This document shows positions 47,739 through 58,804 of a stretch of DNA of 64,000 bases, piece by piece. Position 1 is the first letter of the stretch. Each line of letters starts with the position of its first letter. Location of the stretch: NCBI GenBank assembly GCA_014529385.2, contig CM043962.1:91256680-91320679 (forward strand). Reading direction: 5' to 3'. The DNA is from Adiantum capillus-veneris. Taxonomy: Eukaryota; Streptophyta; Polypodiopsida; Polypodiales; Pteridaceae. The position numbers and the translations under genes are program-made. The notes below the pieces were generated by a model. That model saw only the letters and a list, made by a program, of their open reading frames with translations. It made no database searches and was not told the DNA's origin.

Positions 47739-47941
47739 CCCTAGTTGCTACATATTCTATTAAATATGCACAAGATTGCAATTGAGTGAGTGAGAGCACA
47801 AGAGTGGAACCCTAGTTTCTAGGTTTTTCTTCTAAATTTGCACGAGTATGCAAGTTCTTAATTGGTGACTATGTGACTCTTTGAGTAGGTAGACCCACTT
47901 CTAAGGACATCAGCTCCATGTGGAAAAAGTATCAAAACCAA

Positions 47942-47980
<39 letters not shown>

Positions 47981-48261
47981 ATCCTTGGAGGTTAGATATG
48001 ACCTATGAGACCAAATAAAAAACATTACAAAGTGGCTCATCATATGATTGACACAACTCAGTTGGGTGAAGTATATTCTGGAAATTCTAGCCTTTGAGAG
48101 ACTAACAAAAAACGAGAATAAGGAGGGGTAAAGTGAGAGAAACCTAAGGGGTATCTTCAGCCAATTGCGGCGCGGTCTTCTTAGAAGTTCAAAAATGATT
48201 GACAAGGAGAGAGAAGAGAGAAAGACACATACAACGGGATGGTAGAGAGAGAGAGAGAGAG
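47097..48261. repeat. Cluster of GA and AC arrays
   Basis: GA arrays at 47097-47162, 47553-47613, 47703-47736, 47946-47975 and 48244-48261; (AC)15 at 47401-47430; G17 at 47687-47703. Three of the GA arrays are preceded by a CATGTGGA-AA motif (47516, 47671, 47920), so part of the cluster is a repeated unit with a GA core. Long Arg-Glu or Leu-Ser ORFs here are not genes. Confidence 0.85.
47976..48030 (-). mobile_element. LINE 3' end fragment
   Basis: The minus strand reads TTTGGTCTCATAGGTCATAT, then CCTCCAAGGATGATAAT, then (CT)n. This matches the 3' end of the LINE at 39390-39440. Only the last 50-80 bases are present. Confidence 0.7.
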
Positions 48262-49182
48262 TGGGACGCATGTCTAGCCTCACCATCCTATCTTATTGTA
48301 GTATTAGCGAGAACCACGATTAAATTGTCAATCCATGGGATGAAGCTGACTCGACTAGTGCATAGAGGCTACAAGAGGTTGTCAATCTCTCGGAAAACAA
48401 ACTAACAACTCGCATCTAACTCAAGCTACACTCAAGTGACTGAAATCACCAAAAGCCAATCGCTCATTGGCAAACAACACACATCCGTTACAGCATCAGA
48501 TGACATCCAAACATAACAAAACTTCTAGGACATGTTTATAAGACCTAAGCACACATGCTTATGGTCTCAGACCCCACTTTAGGTCAAGTTCCAAAATCGC
48601 GATTATTAACAGCAGTGGATTTTTGACCTAGTCATTTTCGACCCAGAATGCATCTAAATGCTTAGCAATGATGCCCCAATATCCCACCTATGCTTAGTAT
48701 TTTATTTGAAAGTGTAAATTTCTAGTTATGATGAAATTAGACCGCACGTCGACGATGCCGAAAGCTATGAAATACTGTGATGTGTTTACGTGAATGCGTA
48801 GAGCTCTTACCTGCGGTTGCAATGCAACAAACGCGACTTCAATGTGACAACCGGGGAGGGAGTAGGAAGCGCAAGAAGGAGAGGAGTGAGCGCTATTAGC
48901 TCACACTGTGTATTTCATTATCCAAAAACTTAACAATAACTTACAAAAATTGGCTTTTATACCTTAGCGAAGGTTTTTGGTGGTCAAAACTAATAATCTG
49001 GGAGTTCTACCAAAGATGGGTAATGGCAGGTTGATACAATCTGGAAACTTGTAGCCCCGGATCATTAATTATAGAGTTTATCTGAGAAAATAGGAGTTAC
49101 AATATTTTTGATTTATCAAAATAATAAGTGTTTTACAATGAAAACTCCGAAAAATGGTATCCGTATTAGCTTGCTGCTAACA
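48260..49182 (-). repeat. 3' LTR of element A
   Basis: On the minus strand it begins TGTTAGCAGC and ends GCGTCCCA next to a GA array. TATA box GGTATAAAAG is at 48954-48963, about 220 bases from the LTR start. A palindrome-related segment (AATCGCGATTATTAAC) is at 48595-48610. Confidence 0.9.
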
Positions 49183-49196
49183 TTCCCCCCCTCCTT
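49183..49196 (-). promoter_or_regulatory. Polypurine tract of element A
   Basis: AGGAGGGGGGGAA on the minus strand directly precedes TGTTAGCAGC, the LTR start. Confidence 0.85.
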
Positions 49197-49221
49197 GCGT
49201 GTGTCGTCCCTTGACAGAGCT

Positions 49222-50420
49222 TTATGGGCTGAAGTAGTTTTTAAGAGCACTTGGTACCTTTTGGTATCTGATCTTCCTTTCTTTATTTGGCACTTGCAAA
49301 AACTGCATAGTTACTCTATTTTTGAGCTCCATCGTTGAGTAGGCTACAAACCTTGATGTGAGGTTACCGATCACTGGCGCAAATATCTTCGTTCGCCAAG
49401 TGAAGAATCCCATGTAGAATGCTTCCTCGAACGCCAGCATATTGTGTGAAGGTAGAAACATGCATCTGGCATAGAAGCCATATAGGACTTCTTCGGAAGG
49501 TTGGCCAATGAGATCATAGCACAAACCTTTGTTACCCTCTAGGAATGACATCCAAGGGGTGCCTGCTTGCTCTGGCTCATTGAACACTTCGATGCATGTG
49601 AGCAGCATTCGGCAGAATATAGCATAGCACATGACAAATCTGGTAGACTTTTAAAGAATGACATGGCGCCCTTTAGGGTTTTCGCCATGTATTCTTCAAT
49701 CGCTAGTCCCTTTTCTGGAGCAGGCAATCTGGGGTAATTCAACCAAGTTGGCCGCTTTTTTAGTAGTGCCTAATGTGCTATCCAGGTCCTTACTCTTGGT
49801 ACAAGATAGAAAGTCGGATCTTTTTGCAGGGCTGCAAGTGCTCTCGTGAACAGAAACAAGTATCTTGGGTTTTTGTTCAGCCAGTGTAACCTCCACTTCG
49901 GGTGGTCTTTATCTGCGCCCTCGACTTGCATGTCTGTGTAAAGCCTTTCTTTTACCTGTAGCAACTCAACTTTAATTAGAGGGTAGGGCAGGGACTGTTG
50001 TGCCATTGCACATTTATTTGATTGAGAGTGAGCTGCGTGACATTGACAGAATGATGTACTCTCAGCTCCCAATCCATTGCTGCCTTCCACTGCTCATCTA
50101 CCTCTTGTGTAACTTTTTCTGTCAGTGCATCTTCTTCGACCTTTGAGAGCTAGACCATGGACACGGTGTCTTCTTCTATAATGGGTACCTGAAAATCTTC
50201 CTCACCACTCAGCTCTACTATGGACTATGTCTCCATTTCAGCAAATGATACTAAGGGTATTTCTATCTGAGGCTGCTCCGAAGTGCCTGCCTCTTCTTGC
50301 GTTTCAGGCCTTCCCTCTCTCAGTAGGTTGGTTGAATCTTTTGAGTTCAGTTATCTCCTTCAGCAGTTCATCTTCTCTTTGGACATGATACAATTTCCAA
50401 GCAAAAATATTTGCAAAAGT
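49222..50420 (-). pseudogene. Element A extra ORF 2, unknown function
   Basis: Pieces in three frames join into one protein-like reading of nearly 400 codons. The N-terminal part is acidic and helix-prone (REDELLKEITELK, SGEEDFQVPIIEEDTV). It is followed by KWRLHWLNKNPRYLFLF and RPTWLNYPRLPAPEKG. The C-terminal part (GKGLCYDLIGQPSEEVLYGF-like at 49500, SRFVAYSTMELKNRV at 49330) ends at 49222. There is no zinc finger, transmembrane run or enzyme motif that I recognise. It lies between extra ORF 1 and the polypurine tract, where Athila elements carry an env-like ORF. Nothing here identifies it as env. Confidence 0.55.
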
Positions 50421-50439
50421 ACGTAATCACGATTATTTA

Positions 50440-52018
50440 CAGCAATCACAATTTTTTTGCAAGAACTTAAATTTTTTGACATAAACACATTCTATACACA
50501 TATAACAAAACCTAAATTGAATTTGGTCAAGTTTGATCTTGCCGGCATCACTTTGTGCTTTGTCGACTCTGAAATCTCTGATTTCTGTTGACTATACTGC
50601 TTGTTAAGTTGGTCAGTTAATTTTGAGGCTTTGGACTTGTCCGCAACATAGTCATGAAGTAACTCCTCCAATTCTGGCTCATTTGGAGTCAGTTTGACCC
50701 CGTATGTCGAATTTCAGGCTTTGTAGCCTTTGAGCCGTTTTTTGCTTTTCGAGGGCTTTGCTTGATTGATTTCACTAAACCAATCATATACATTGTATAT
50801 GAACCTCGTAGGCAAGTTGTCTGTGGAGTCAGATCGGAATTCTTGCATCTGTCAAAAATCTAGCTTTTCTACTGGGGACCCCCTTGACCCTTGCCGAATG
50901 GTCAACTGATAATATAGAAAGGTTATATTATGTTAGGGCATGCTTCAGTTCAAATCTCATCCGATTTGGTTGAGCTGACAGGCCGCTATAGTCAATTTTG
51001 GTCGTAGGTCTTCGTGCATTGCTCGGTTTCTAGGGGTTTAAACTAGCTACCGGCCATACAAAATGGATCAGTGATGAGTAAAGAACTTACTGCTCATGTC
51101 TCGTGTGAAACGGCGCTGAAAGCGGGTAACTGTAGACTCCGGAAAGACGCACGAAAGAGGTCCAAAAGCTCTCTCTGCAAAGGCCACAAGTGAAAATGAG
51201 GTGGTTTTAGCCTACCTTGGATATCTATATCCGGACTTCCCGAACCACTTTTCCCTAGATTCCCCCGTTAGTACTACTAGGCCATGAAATCTATGCTAGA
51301 CTCAAAAATTTCCTTGTTCAGATTTCTGTAGCTCATTCTGCAAGAATTTTGCAAAAGTAGGTCTGGCAGCCTAATTTAGGCTTTCTGCTTCCATCTTCTG
51401 ATTTCATTGAAAATTTTTGTGCTTGTTCGCCTTGTCTTTTTTATCACCATCGTGTCTTTCATTTTTCAATTTGAGCTTCTTTGCTATTTATTATTAATTT
51501 TTGACTTGTTTATTGAAAAAATCAAAGAAAATAACAAAATGCTCTAAAAAAGTAAAGTGAAAATCCTATAATTAAGAAAACCCATTGAAAAACACAACTT
51601 TATTGTTTTTTGTTGGATTTCTCTATTTTTAAGTCTCATTATCAATAAAAATGATTAAAAATAACAAAAAATGACTATTTTTGATGATTTTCTGATAGTA
51701 TATACACTATTTACTCTCATCGAGAAGATATTATCAGTGATTTTTCCTTTGATGATGAATTATAAGGTCTTATTAGGTAATTTTGAAAAAAATCACACGT
51801 TAACATCGAACTTTCCTCCCTCTTCAAACATTGCTCTTAATTACTTAGTGTCCTTTCACCCCTCTTAGATGGCGTACTCCGGGACGACTGTGTGCATGAG
51901 TTGAACAATCATGTATATGCATAGCCGTAGTTGGCTCTACCATGCTTTGAAGATCAATGCAATTCAAACCACTATGTTGTGCAAGAGCTGGGTCTTGAGT
52001 AATTAACTCAAGGGTTTC
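50440..52018 (-). other. Spacer between the two extra ORFs of element A
   Basis: No coding sequence recognised. It is AT-rich toward 51450-51800. One palindrome copy lies at its edge (50419-50440, arms partly changed, centre CACG). Confidence 0.6.
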
Positions 52019-52918
52019 TTATGTCGAGGCTTTCTGATACTGTCTTCCAAAGAGAAAATCTTGTAGCTTGTGTGCTCTCTGTTTGATTGTACCATCAAGA
52101 TGCTTTAGCACGCTGATTGCTTGAGCTGTTGGTAGCACTTTTGACTGTTGTCGAGCTTTTTCTCGCCATTGGTAGCTTGGTTTGCTTGGTGTTGTATGGT
52201 GTGGTGGAGTCTTTTGAGACTTAACTCGCCATTGCTTGATTGGTTTTACAGTTTGTGGAGAAGATAAATGATCATTTTTCTTCCAAATCCATTTCAAGTT
52301 AGGTTCCTTGCTCGGAGATGCTCGTCTCCGTGTTTTTACCCTTGGAACCTTCTTTTGTTTTGTCGGTGATGTTTTGGGCACCGAGATTTGAATCGGTTTA
52401 TCCTTAAGCTGTGCTTTTGGTACCCAAATTTGCGTGGCTCCTTGCATGCTACTTGTAGCATTTGCTTGTCAAGGGGATGGAGAAGATTGATTACTTCGTG
52501 GTTTGGTCTGTTGATTGCTTCCTTTCCATTCCTCCTTGCTTGGTGCAATTGGAACAATGAGTTGCCCGCCTTTAGGTGATAGGTTGAGCTGATTTGTATC
52601 CCAATTTGGTACTGCTTTGTATGTCCGCATCTAGGGAATTCCAAGAATCATCGTCTCATTCATGTGTTCATTTGGTAAGCATACAAATTGATGAGGACAT
52701 GAACATCCATGTACTATCACATTCAAGTTGACTACTCCCAATGTTGGGGTTGGGTTCTTGTTGCATCCTTTGATTGTCGCTATTCCTATTGTCAATGCTT
52801 GACTTGTTGCCTTCTTGTACATGGAATAATTGACTCCATTTACTCTAGCTCCTGTGTCGACCAAAGCATTGGTGCTATGATTGTTGAGTTGTACTTTGAT
52901 GCGCAAGGTCCATTCCAT
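52019..52918 (-). pseudogene. Element A extra ORF 1: second retropepsin-like domain plus basic tail
   Basis: One frame of 300 codons from ATG 52918, broken by TAG (52631-52633, in place of Trp after ILGIP) and one TGA. The N-terminal part reads WTLRIKVQLNNHSTNALVDTGARVN (catalytic DTG), TLGVVNLNVIV and MILGIP, the hydrophobic-DTG and ILG pattern of aspartic proteases. The tail is rich in Lys, Pro, Gln and Ser with IWVPKAQLKDK and ISVPKTS. It overlaps the end of the pol frame by a few tens of bases. Element B has the matching ORF. Confidence 0.75.
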
Positions 52919-54521
52919 CTAACCAGTCATCATCTATTGAAACTGCATCTTTAGGTAATTCCCATTGTCGGTCATCTATTTCCAGAGTGTTGATGGGAAT
53001 CGGTATCTATTGATTCCTGAGAGCAGCTTTCTGTTTGAGTACCTGAAGCCGAGCTTCCTCTTGGGCTCTTTCAATAACCTACTGTCGTTTAATCCTCCTT
53101 TGTGTGGCTGCATGTATTCTTTCTAGCAATTCATTGGTTAGTGGAAAATTGTATTTCTTTAAACGACATCCACTAATCCAATTAGCCATTGGTTCACCAT
53201 CTAAGTGGACAATTTTACTGCTCCACTTGGAGATACATCTTCATGATAAACGGTCCGTTTCCCTTCTTCTTAAACTTGAGAATGTGTTGCTTGAGGGAAT
53301 AGACTAAAACTAATCCCCTTTCTTGAATATTTTTGTGATTAAGTGGGAATCAAAAAACTGTTTTTGTTTTCGCTTTTGTGCATAGATGTGAGCTACAGCA
53401 GTTAGCCTTTGCTCATCTAGCTTTTCCAAATCTTCAAGTATTTCTGACAATTCATGTCCAGTCTACTCAAGATTCCTTGCTACCCTTAATGTCGGCAATA
53501 GAAATTCTATTGGCAGTATGGCATCAAGACCATAAACAAGGTTAAAGGGTGTAGCATTTAAAGCTGTTTTGAATGAAACTTAATAAGCCCATAGAGCAGC
53601 ATGGAGATTCATTTCCCAGTCTGTCCTTCTTGAACTAACCACTTTTGCCAGCACCAAGGTAAAATTTTTGTTCGTATGCTCAGCTTGTCCGTTTGCTTGT
53701 GGGTGATAGGGAGCTGATTTGTTATGAATGACCATAAAGTCATTAACCAAATACTCGATTACCTCATTGAGTAAATGAGTTCCCCGATCACTGAAAATTG
53801 CTATTGGCAGTCCATATCTCGTGAATACATACTCATATAAGAATGCAGCAATGGTTCTAGCATCATTCTTTTGAGTTGCTTTAGCCTCGGCCCACTTGGT
53901 CAAATAGTCCGTAGCTACAATGATATATTGAGCATGGGTTCTATAAGCAGGTGGCTATATTGGCCCAACAAAATCTATACCCCATTTTGCAAAAGCTCTA
54001 GTCCCCATCATTGGTCTTACGGGCATGCTATCTACATGTGTTGGCATTTTTGCTCGTTGACAAGCATCACACCTTCGAACATATTCTTTGGCATCTGCAA
54101 AAAGTGTTGGCCACCATTTGCCTGCCATCAAGATTTCTCTTGCGGTGGTCTCACTAGAAAAGTGGCCTCCAGCTAATCCAGCATGTGCTTGTTCTATAAT
54201 TGGAATATACTCGTCTTCATTTGCACAAAGATGCAAATGTTGATCTTTGCCTATCCGATACAATTGGTTCCCAATAAGGGCATGGTCTCTTGCTTCAGTT
54301 GCATTTGCTCTTTGACGGCGTTTACTCATATCCTCAAGAAATGTTCGGCTTGATAAGTAAGTAAATAGATAGTTACTCCACTTAGGAACAAGTGACATTT
54401 GAAACAATGTTACATGAGGTATGGGTGTTTGCTTTTGACATTGAGGACAATCCTTTACAAAAGATCGAATACCACTCCTCATACTCGGCCAAAATACTCC
54501 AAGTCTCAAGATCCGTTGCAT
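52880..54521 (-). pseudogene. Element A integrase with a second, preceding zinc finger
   Basis: Finger 1 spans the upstream edge (HVTIVGLH, then FWPSMRSGI and CPQC, about 54450-54570). Finger 2 is canonical (HAGLAGGHFS, KWWPTLF, CDACQ, about 54070-54180). The core has catalytic Asp in GIDFVGP, Asp in FSDRGTHLL and Glu in NGQAEHTNK. After the core come ALNATPFNLVYG and then a C-terminal extension (VHLDGEPMANWISGCRLKKY, EEARLQVLKQ) running to 52880. In-frame stops include one after FVGPI and one after LWAY. Confidence 0.88.
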
Positions 54522-54522
54522 A

Positions 54523-55076
54523 TTTGGTCTTCCGCAAAGTGAAGTCCTACTATGGTAACATGTGCTTGACTTAGGTACTATTTTCTTTCTTCAGGATTAA
54601 TGCATAAGAGCAGTATTCCATCTCAATTTCTTTTGTATAGCCTACCAGCTAGTAATTGATACATAGCCAATTGCTTGATTAATCCGATCGTAATAGGAAG
54701 TGGTATTTGTGAATCCACTTGAGCTATTGTCATCAATGACACCATGTTTTCCGACCATCAAGGTATCATTTCCATGGAGAACAAATAGGCATCTGGTAGT
54801 TTGGTCTTCCGCAAAGTGAAGTCCTACTATGGTAACATGTGCTTGACTTAGGTACTATTTTCTTTCTTCAGGATTAATGCATAAGAGCAGTATTCCATCT
54901 CAATTTCTTTTGTATAGCCTACCAGCTAGTAATTGATACATAGCCAATTGCTTGATTAATCCGATCGTAATAGGAAGTGGTATTTGTGAATCCACTTGAG
55001 CTATTGTCATCAATGACACCATGTTTTCCGACCATCAAGGTATCATTTCCACGGAGAACAAATAGGCATCTAATAG
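54523..55076 (-). repeat. 277-bp tandem duplication inside pol of element A
   Basis: Copies at 54523-54799 and 54800-55076 both begin TTTGGTCTTCCGCAAAGTG and are almost identical (one internal change plus end differences). 277 is not a multiple of 3, so the duplication shifts the frame. It covers the region before the first zinc finger, including its two histidines. Confidence 0.95.
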
Positions 55077-55133
55077 ATCGTCATCCACCCCTTTAGGTGA
55101 TTCTCTTGAAACAATCCTTGACAAATAATCTGC

Positions 55134-55616
55134 TCATTGATGTGTGGTACCCTTTTTTACAACCACAATGAAATCAAATTCCAGAAGAATGATGAACCAT
55201 CTCACTATTCTTCCTGTGTTGCATGGCTTGTTGACCAAGTACAACAAAGCTTGGTGGTCCACAAAAAACACAAACTTACTGGCTAATAGGTAATGTCTAT
55301 ACTTTTTAACGGCATGGATCATTCCTAATCCTTCCCTTTTGGTGGTGGTGTAATTCTTTTCCGTCATGTTCAATTGTCGACTAGCATAAGAAATAGGAAA
55401 GTCAATTTTCCCGTCTCCTGGTTGAGCTAGTATACAACCGATAGCAAAATTGGAAGCATCTACATGAATGTGGAATATCTTATTCCAATCTGGTGCTTTC
55501 AATATTGGAGCTGAGGTGAGAGCTTGCTTAAGCTTCATGAAGGATTCTTCACATGCCTCGGTCCACTCAAAGTGTGTAATCAAGTTATACATGGGTTTTG
55601 CAATTATAGCGTACAT
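55134..55616 (-). pseudogene. Element A RNase H
   Basis: 160 codons, open. IHVDASNFAIGCILAQ (catalytic Asp), SYASRQLNMTEKNYTTTKREGLGMI (Glu), FFVDHQALLYL (Asp). It ends at TGA after GTTHQ; the next codons ADYLSR are the usual connection, so the stop most simply replaces CGA. It is in the same frame as RT and integrase. Confidence 0.92.
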
Positions 55617-55628
55617 GTAAATGAACCA

Positions 55629-56375
55629 TCAGTAATATCCACAATGTCCCATGAAGACTTGTACCCCCTTGACTGTTGTTGGTATAGGCAAATCAGCAAT
55701 GACATGAATTTTTTCAATATCAGTAGCTATGCCATTCTTAGACACTATATGTCCAAGAATTTTTCCTTGTCTACCCATAAATGTGCACTTTTCAGGATTT
55801 AAGAAAATCCTATAAATTCTACATTTTTCGAATACCTTTTTGAGGTGTTCAAAATGATCATCTCGGATTGATGAATGTACGCCTAGATCATCCATATATA
55901 CTTCTAAGAATTTCCTGAGGTATTCTTTAAAAGCATGGCTCATCAACCTTTGAAATGTGGCCGGAGCATTAGTTAACCCAAACGGCATAACCCGATAGGC
56001 AAAAATATCCCATTCTGTTGTAAAAGTAGTTTTATGTTGATCTTTTGGGTCAACCAAAAGTTGATTGTATCCCAAAAATCCATCTAAGAAGCTGTAATCT
56101 TCTTTTCCTGCAACTCGTTCTAAAACATGCTCAGTGATTGGAAGAGGAAAATTGTCTCTAATGGTAGCTGCATTCACTTTTTTGAGATTAACACACACTC
56201 GTAATTTTCCATTCTTCTTGGATACTACCACAATTGGAGACACCCAATCTGTGTGTTCAATTTCGTAAATGAATTCGTCTTCCTTTAGTTTTTTAATCTC
56301 TTCTTTTATCTTCTTGGCAAATGTTTCATTATACGTGTATAGCCTCTGCCTACTTGGTTTCGCATCATCTCTCAT
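55629..56375 (-). pseudogene. Element A reverse transcriptase
   Basis: 248 codons, open. WVSPIVVVSKKNGKLRVCVN, FLDGFLGYNQ (motif A Asp), [19 protein letters not shown], catalytic box VYMDDLGVHS, KCTFMGRQGKILGHIVS, and the thumb end VFMGHCGYY. All RT motifs are intact. Only a stop separates it from RNase H. Confidence 0.93.
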
Positions 56376-56573
56376 GGGTATAGTATGTTGATAGATTTCT
56401 GGATCAACACCCTTGAGATCCTTGTAAGAGAAAGCGAAGATATCTCAATATTATTTTAGCAAGCTCAGCAAGAGCTCTTCTTCTTTCTCTGTTAGGTCGG
56501 TTGCAATGTAAGCAGGTCTAGGCTCTTCTTTTGGTTCAACCAGATCTATCTTTTTAGCGTTTTCAGGCCCTTC

Positions 56574-56963
56574 TTAGGAATCTCCCTGTTTTCGTAGTTC
56601 CCTAACAGGTTGTTTGACTATGATTTTTCGATCTTGAAGAGTATACTTTTTGTAATGGGATGGAATACTCATTAAATCCTTACTATCCTCTTCCGTTGTT
56701 TCCATTTTGGTCATATATATCTCCTTTGGAGATTTTTTCAACTCTTGAAGTTTCGTTTTCCGCTCAACTCGTGTCATGAATGGCTTCTTATCCTGTTTGT
56801 TTTCTTGAGTACCCTTCCTTGTTTTTCTTGATATTTTAGACATTTTTAGATTTTTGTTTGAACGATATCGGCCAGTGATTTTGTCCTTGACGCAATCATT
56901 TGCATCTATCTGCATCAAGAATTGTGTTCTACTAGAGATTGATGGCATAGGTCGTGTTTTCAC
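56574..56963 (-). pseudogene. Element A pol N-terminal linker
   Basis: 130 codons of Lys/Arg/Asn-rich sequence (KMSKISRKTRKGTQENKQDKK starts near 56860), in the same frame as RT but separated by stops at 56571-56573 and near 56450. No domain recognised. B keeps a short Lys-rich relative at about 29600-29790. Confidence 0.6.
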
Positions 56964-57160
56964 GTTTCTGGTGTCTCTTTTTCGCCTATACCATTTTTGT
57001 CTTCTTGATTTCTGGTTAGGAAAGTCAAAAACTTTTCCTCCCCTCCTTTCAAGAGTAGCTTAGCCCTCAAATGTTCATTTTCTGACCCCGAATCTTTTGG
57101 GGTAGCTGAGTGTTCATCTAACTCATTTGTTGCATCATAGTAGAGGTCTGAAAAGATTTG

Positions 57161-57988
57161 TTAAGCTTTCATCAAGTCCTTGGGTTCCTCATCTTCATCT
57201 TCAATGTTGAGGGTTGAAATCATTTGGATAGTAATTATGTCGTAGCCATCCTCATTGCAAAATAGAGTAGGCATAGACGTATTCACACATACATACATTG
57301 TTACTAAAATTTGAGTCCACTCGAATGGATCAAACAAACGCTCTGGAAAGGGTTCAGGTACATAGGGTTCGTCTGTGCAATCCCTTTCTAGAATATATTC
57401 TTCTCGTTTTAAACTCCCATTCTCTGAAGCTCCACACATCCAAATAGGAGTGTCTTTGTTTAACCAAGATGGAAGCTTAGTTTCAGCCGAAGAGACTGAA
57501 TCAAACTCTTGTATGGGTGTTTTCAAGACATCTCTACAAGTGTGATCTTTTAGATTTACTCTTTTTATAGATCCCACTTGCTTCAAGTACATATAATTGT
57601 TGTCCCAATCTTGGATAAGTTGTACCTGTCGCATGAAAGGTCTTCCCAATATGATTTCATAATTGAGTTTTTTCCCAAAGTCTACTATGGCAAAAGTGTG
57701 TTGATATTCAATTCCACAAGAATTGACTATCACTTTTTCAAGTAGCCCTACTGGTCTCTCAATGTGTCCGTCAGCCAATTGCAATTTCATTCGAGTTTGT
57801 CTAATGGCTGGTTGTCCCCAAGATTCCCATACTGCTTTCGTGGCTAAGGCTATACTTGCTCCACTATCCAGTACTTCCATGGTTTCAATGTCATTATGTT
57901 TCACTGGAAGGGTGGTGTTTCCTTCTTCCCCTTCGTAATATTCTCCAACTCTGTTCATTGGAACAGATCGAATCTCTTTGTTGTCCAT
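57161..57988 (-). pseudogene. Element A aspartic protease
   Basis: 275 codons, open. GEYYEGEEGNTTLPVKHND, then the active site VLDSGASIALATKAVW (about residue 45), MKLQLADGHIERPVG, GIEYQHTFAIVDFG, EIILGRPFMRQV (flap and ILG motif) and WDNNYMYL. A tail with MCGASENGSLKREEYILE and CTDEPYVPEPFPERLFD follows. The frame differs from the linker before it (58656-57955), with a short overlap near 57955-57988. Confidence 0.9.
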
Positions 57989-58656
57989 TTTTTTTTCAAA
58001 AATTTTAATTTTTTTGAAATTAGCCCCGTTATCCCCACCTTTTCTAGGGTTTTCTGTAGATCATTCCATAAATATGGTTTAAGTTTTAACAGTTCTTCCA
58101 AGGTAAGAGTGCATTGGATGGGTGTAGACATGATTGAATGAATGTTGTCTACTTCTAAGATCTGTTCATCTCTTTTTACTTGAGTGGTCTTACAAATGAT
58201 GGATTCATCTTCATTATCTCCCAAGTAAGAGGGTAATGTTTTCAAGGTCAATGGTTTCGACATTCCTGAAGCTTCAGATCCGTAATCCCCATACAAGGAT
58301 TGTACATCCATATTCATATTAGAAGGTAGGTTATCCAACCAAACTTCGTCTATAGGAGCTGCCTTTAGATTTAGGCTCCCATCATTGATCTCTCTAAATT
58401 TTTCCCATAAGTGTTCTGGCCAGTCTTCCTCTACGAATGGAATTCCGTCTAAGGCATCTTCGTTGTCCGGCACTATAAGTTCTGGTTCTTTTGTTTCAAG
58501 GTGGGGTTCTACCACCACATCGGGTTTTTCTTTGGTGTCTCTTATCACAAGCTCTTCCGGTTTTGTGATACTTTCAAGCTTGGGTTTTTGTTTTTCTAGC
58601 ATTTCTTGCGTGATTCTTACCAAATTTTGATAAGCTTCCAGCTTAGCTGCTTCCAT
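57955..58656 (-). pseudogene. Element A gag/protease linker
   Basis: 233 codons, open: acidic and Glu-rich (EELVIRDTKEKPDVVVEPH), then VEEDWPEHLWEKFREINDG and APIDEVWLDNLPSN, and near the end TLEELLKLKPYLWNDLQKTL. B encodes the same blocks at 28334-28564. No enzyme motif. Confidence 0.75.
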
Positions 58657-58804
58657 ATCTGGAGAAGAATAGTTTTTTCATTTGTTTTCCATGTTTTGAC
58701 CTGCTTTAAGTCCTGCTTGGTAGGCTTCCAAGGCCGCATTAATAGGCTCAAAAATTTTATCAAGCAAAATGGATCCTCCAAATTTCACGGTTGTTTCTTT
58801 GATT

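Noticed and set aside
54521-55134. Second (archaeal-type) RNase H between RNase H and integrase, as in Tat elements
   Set aside because: The interval is about 600 bp and is filled by the 277-bp duplication and the first zinc finger; no RNase H motifs were seen.
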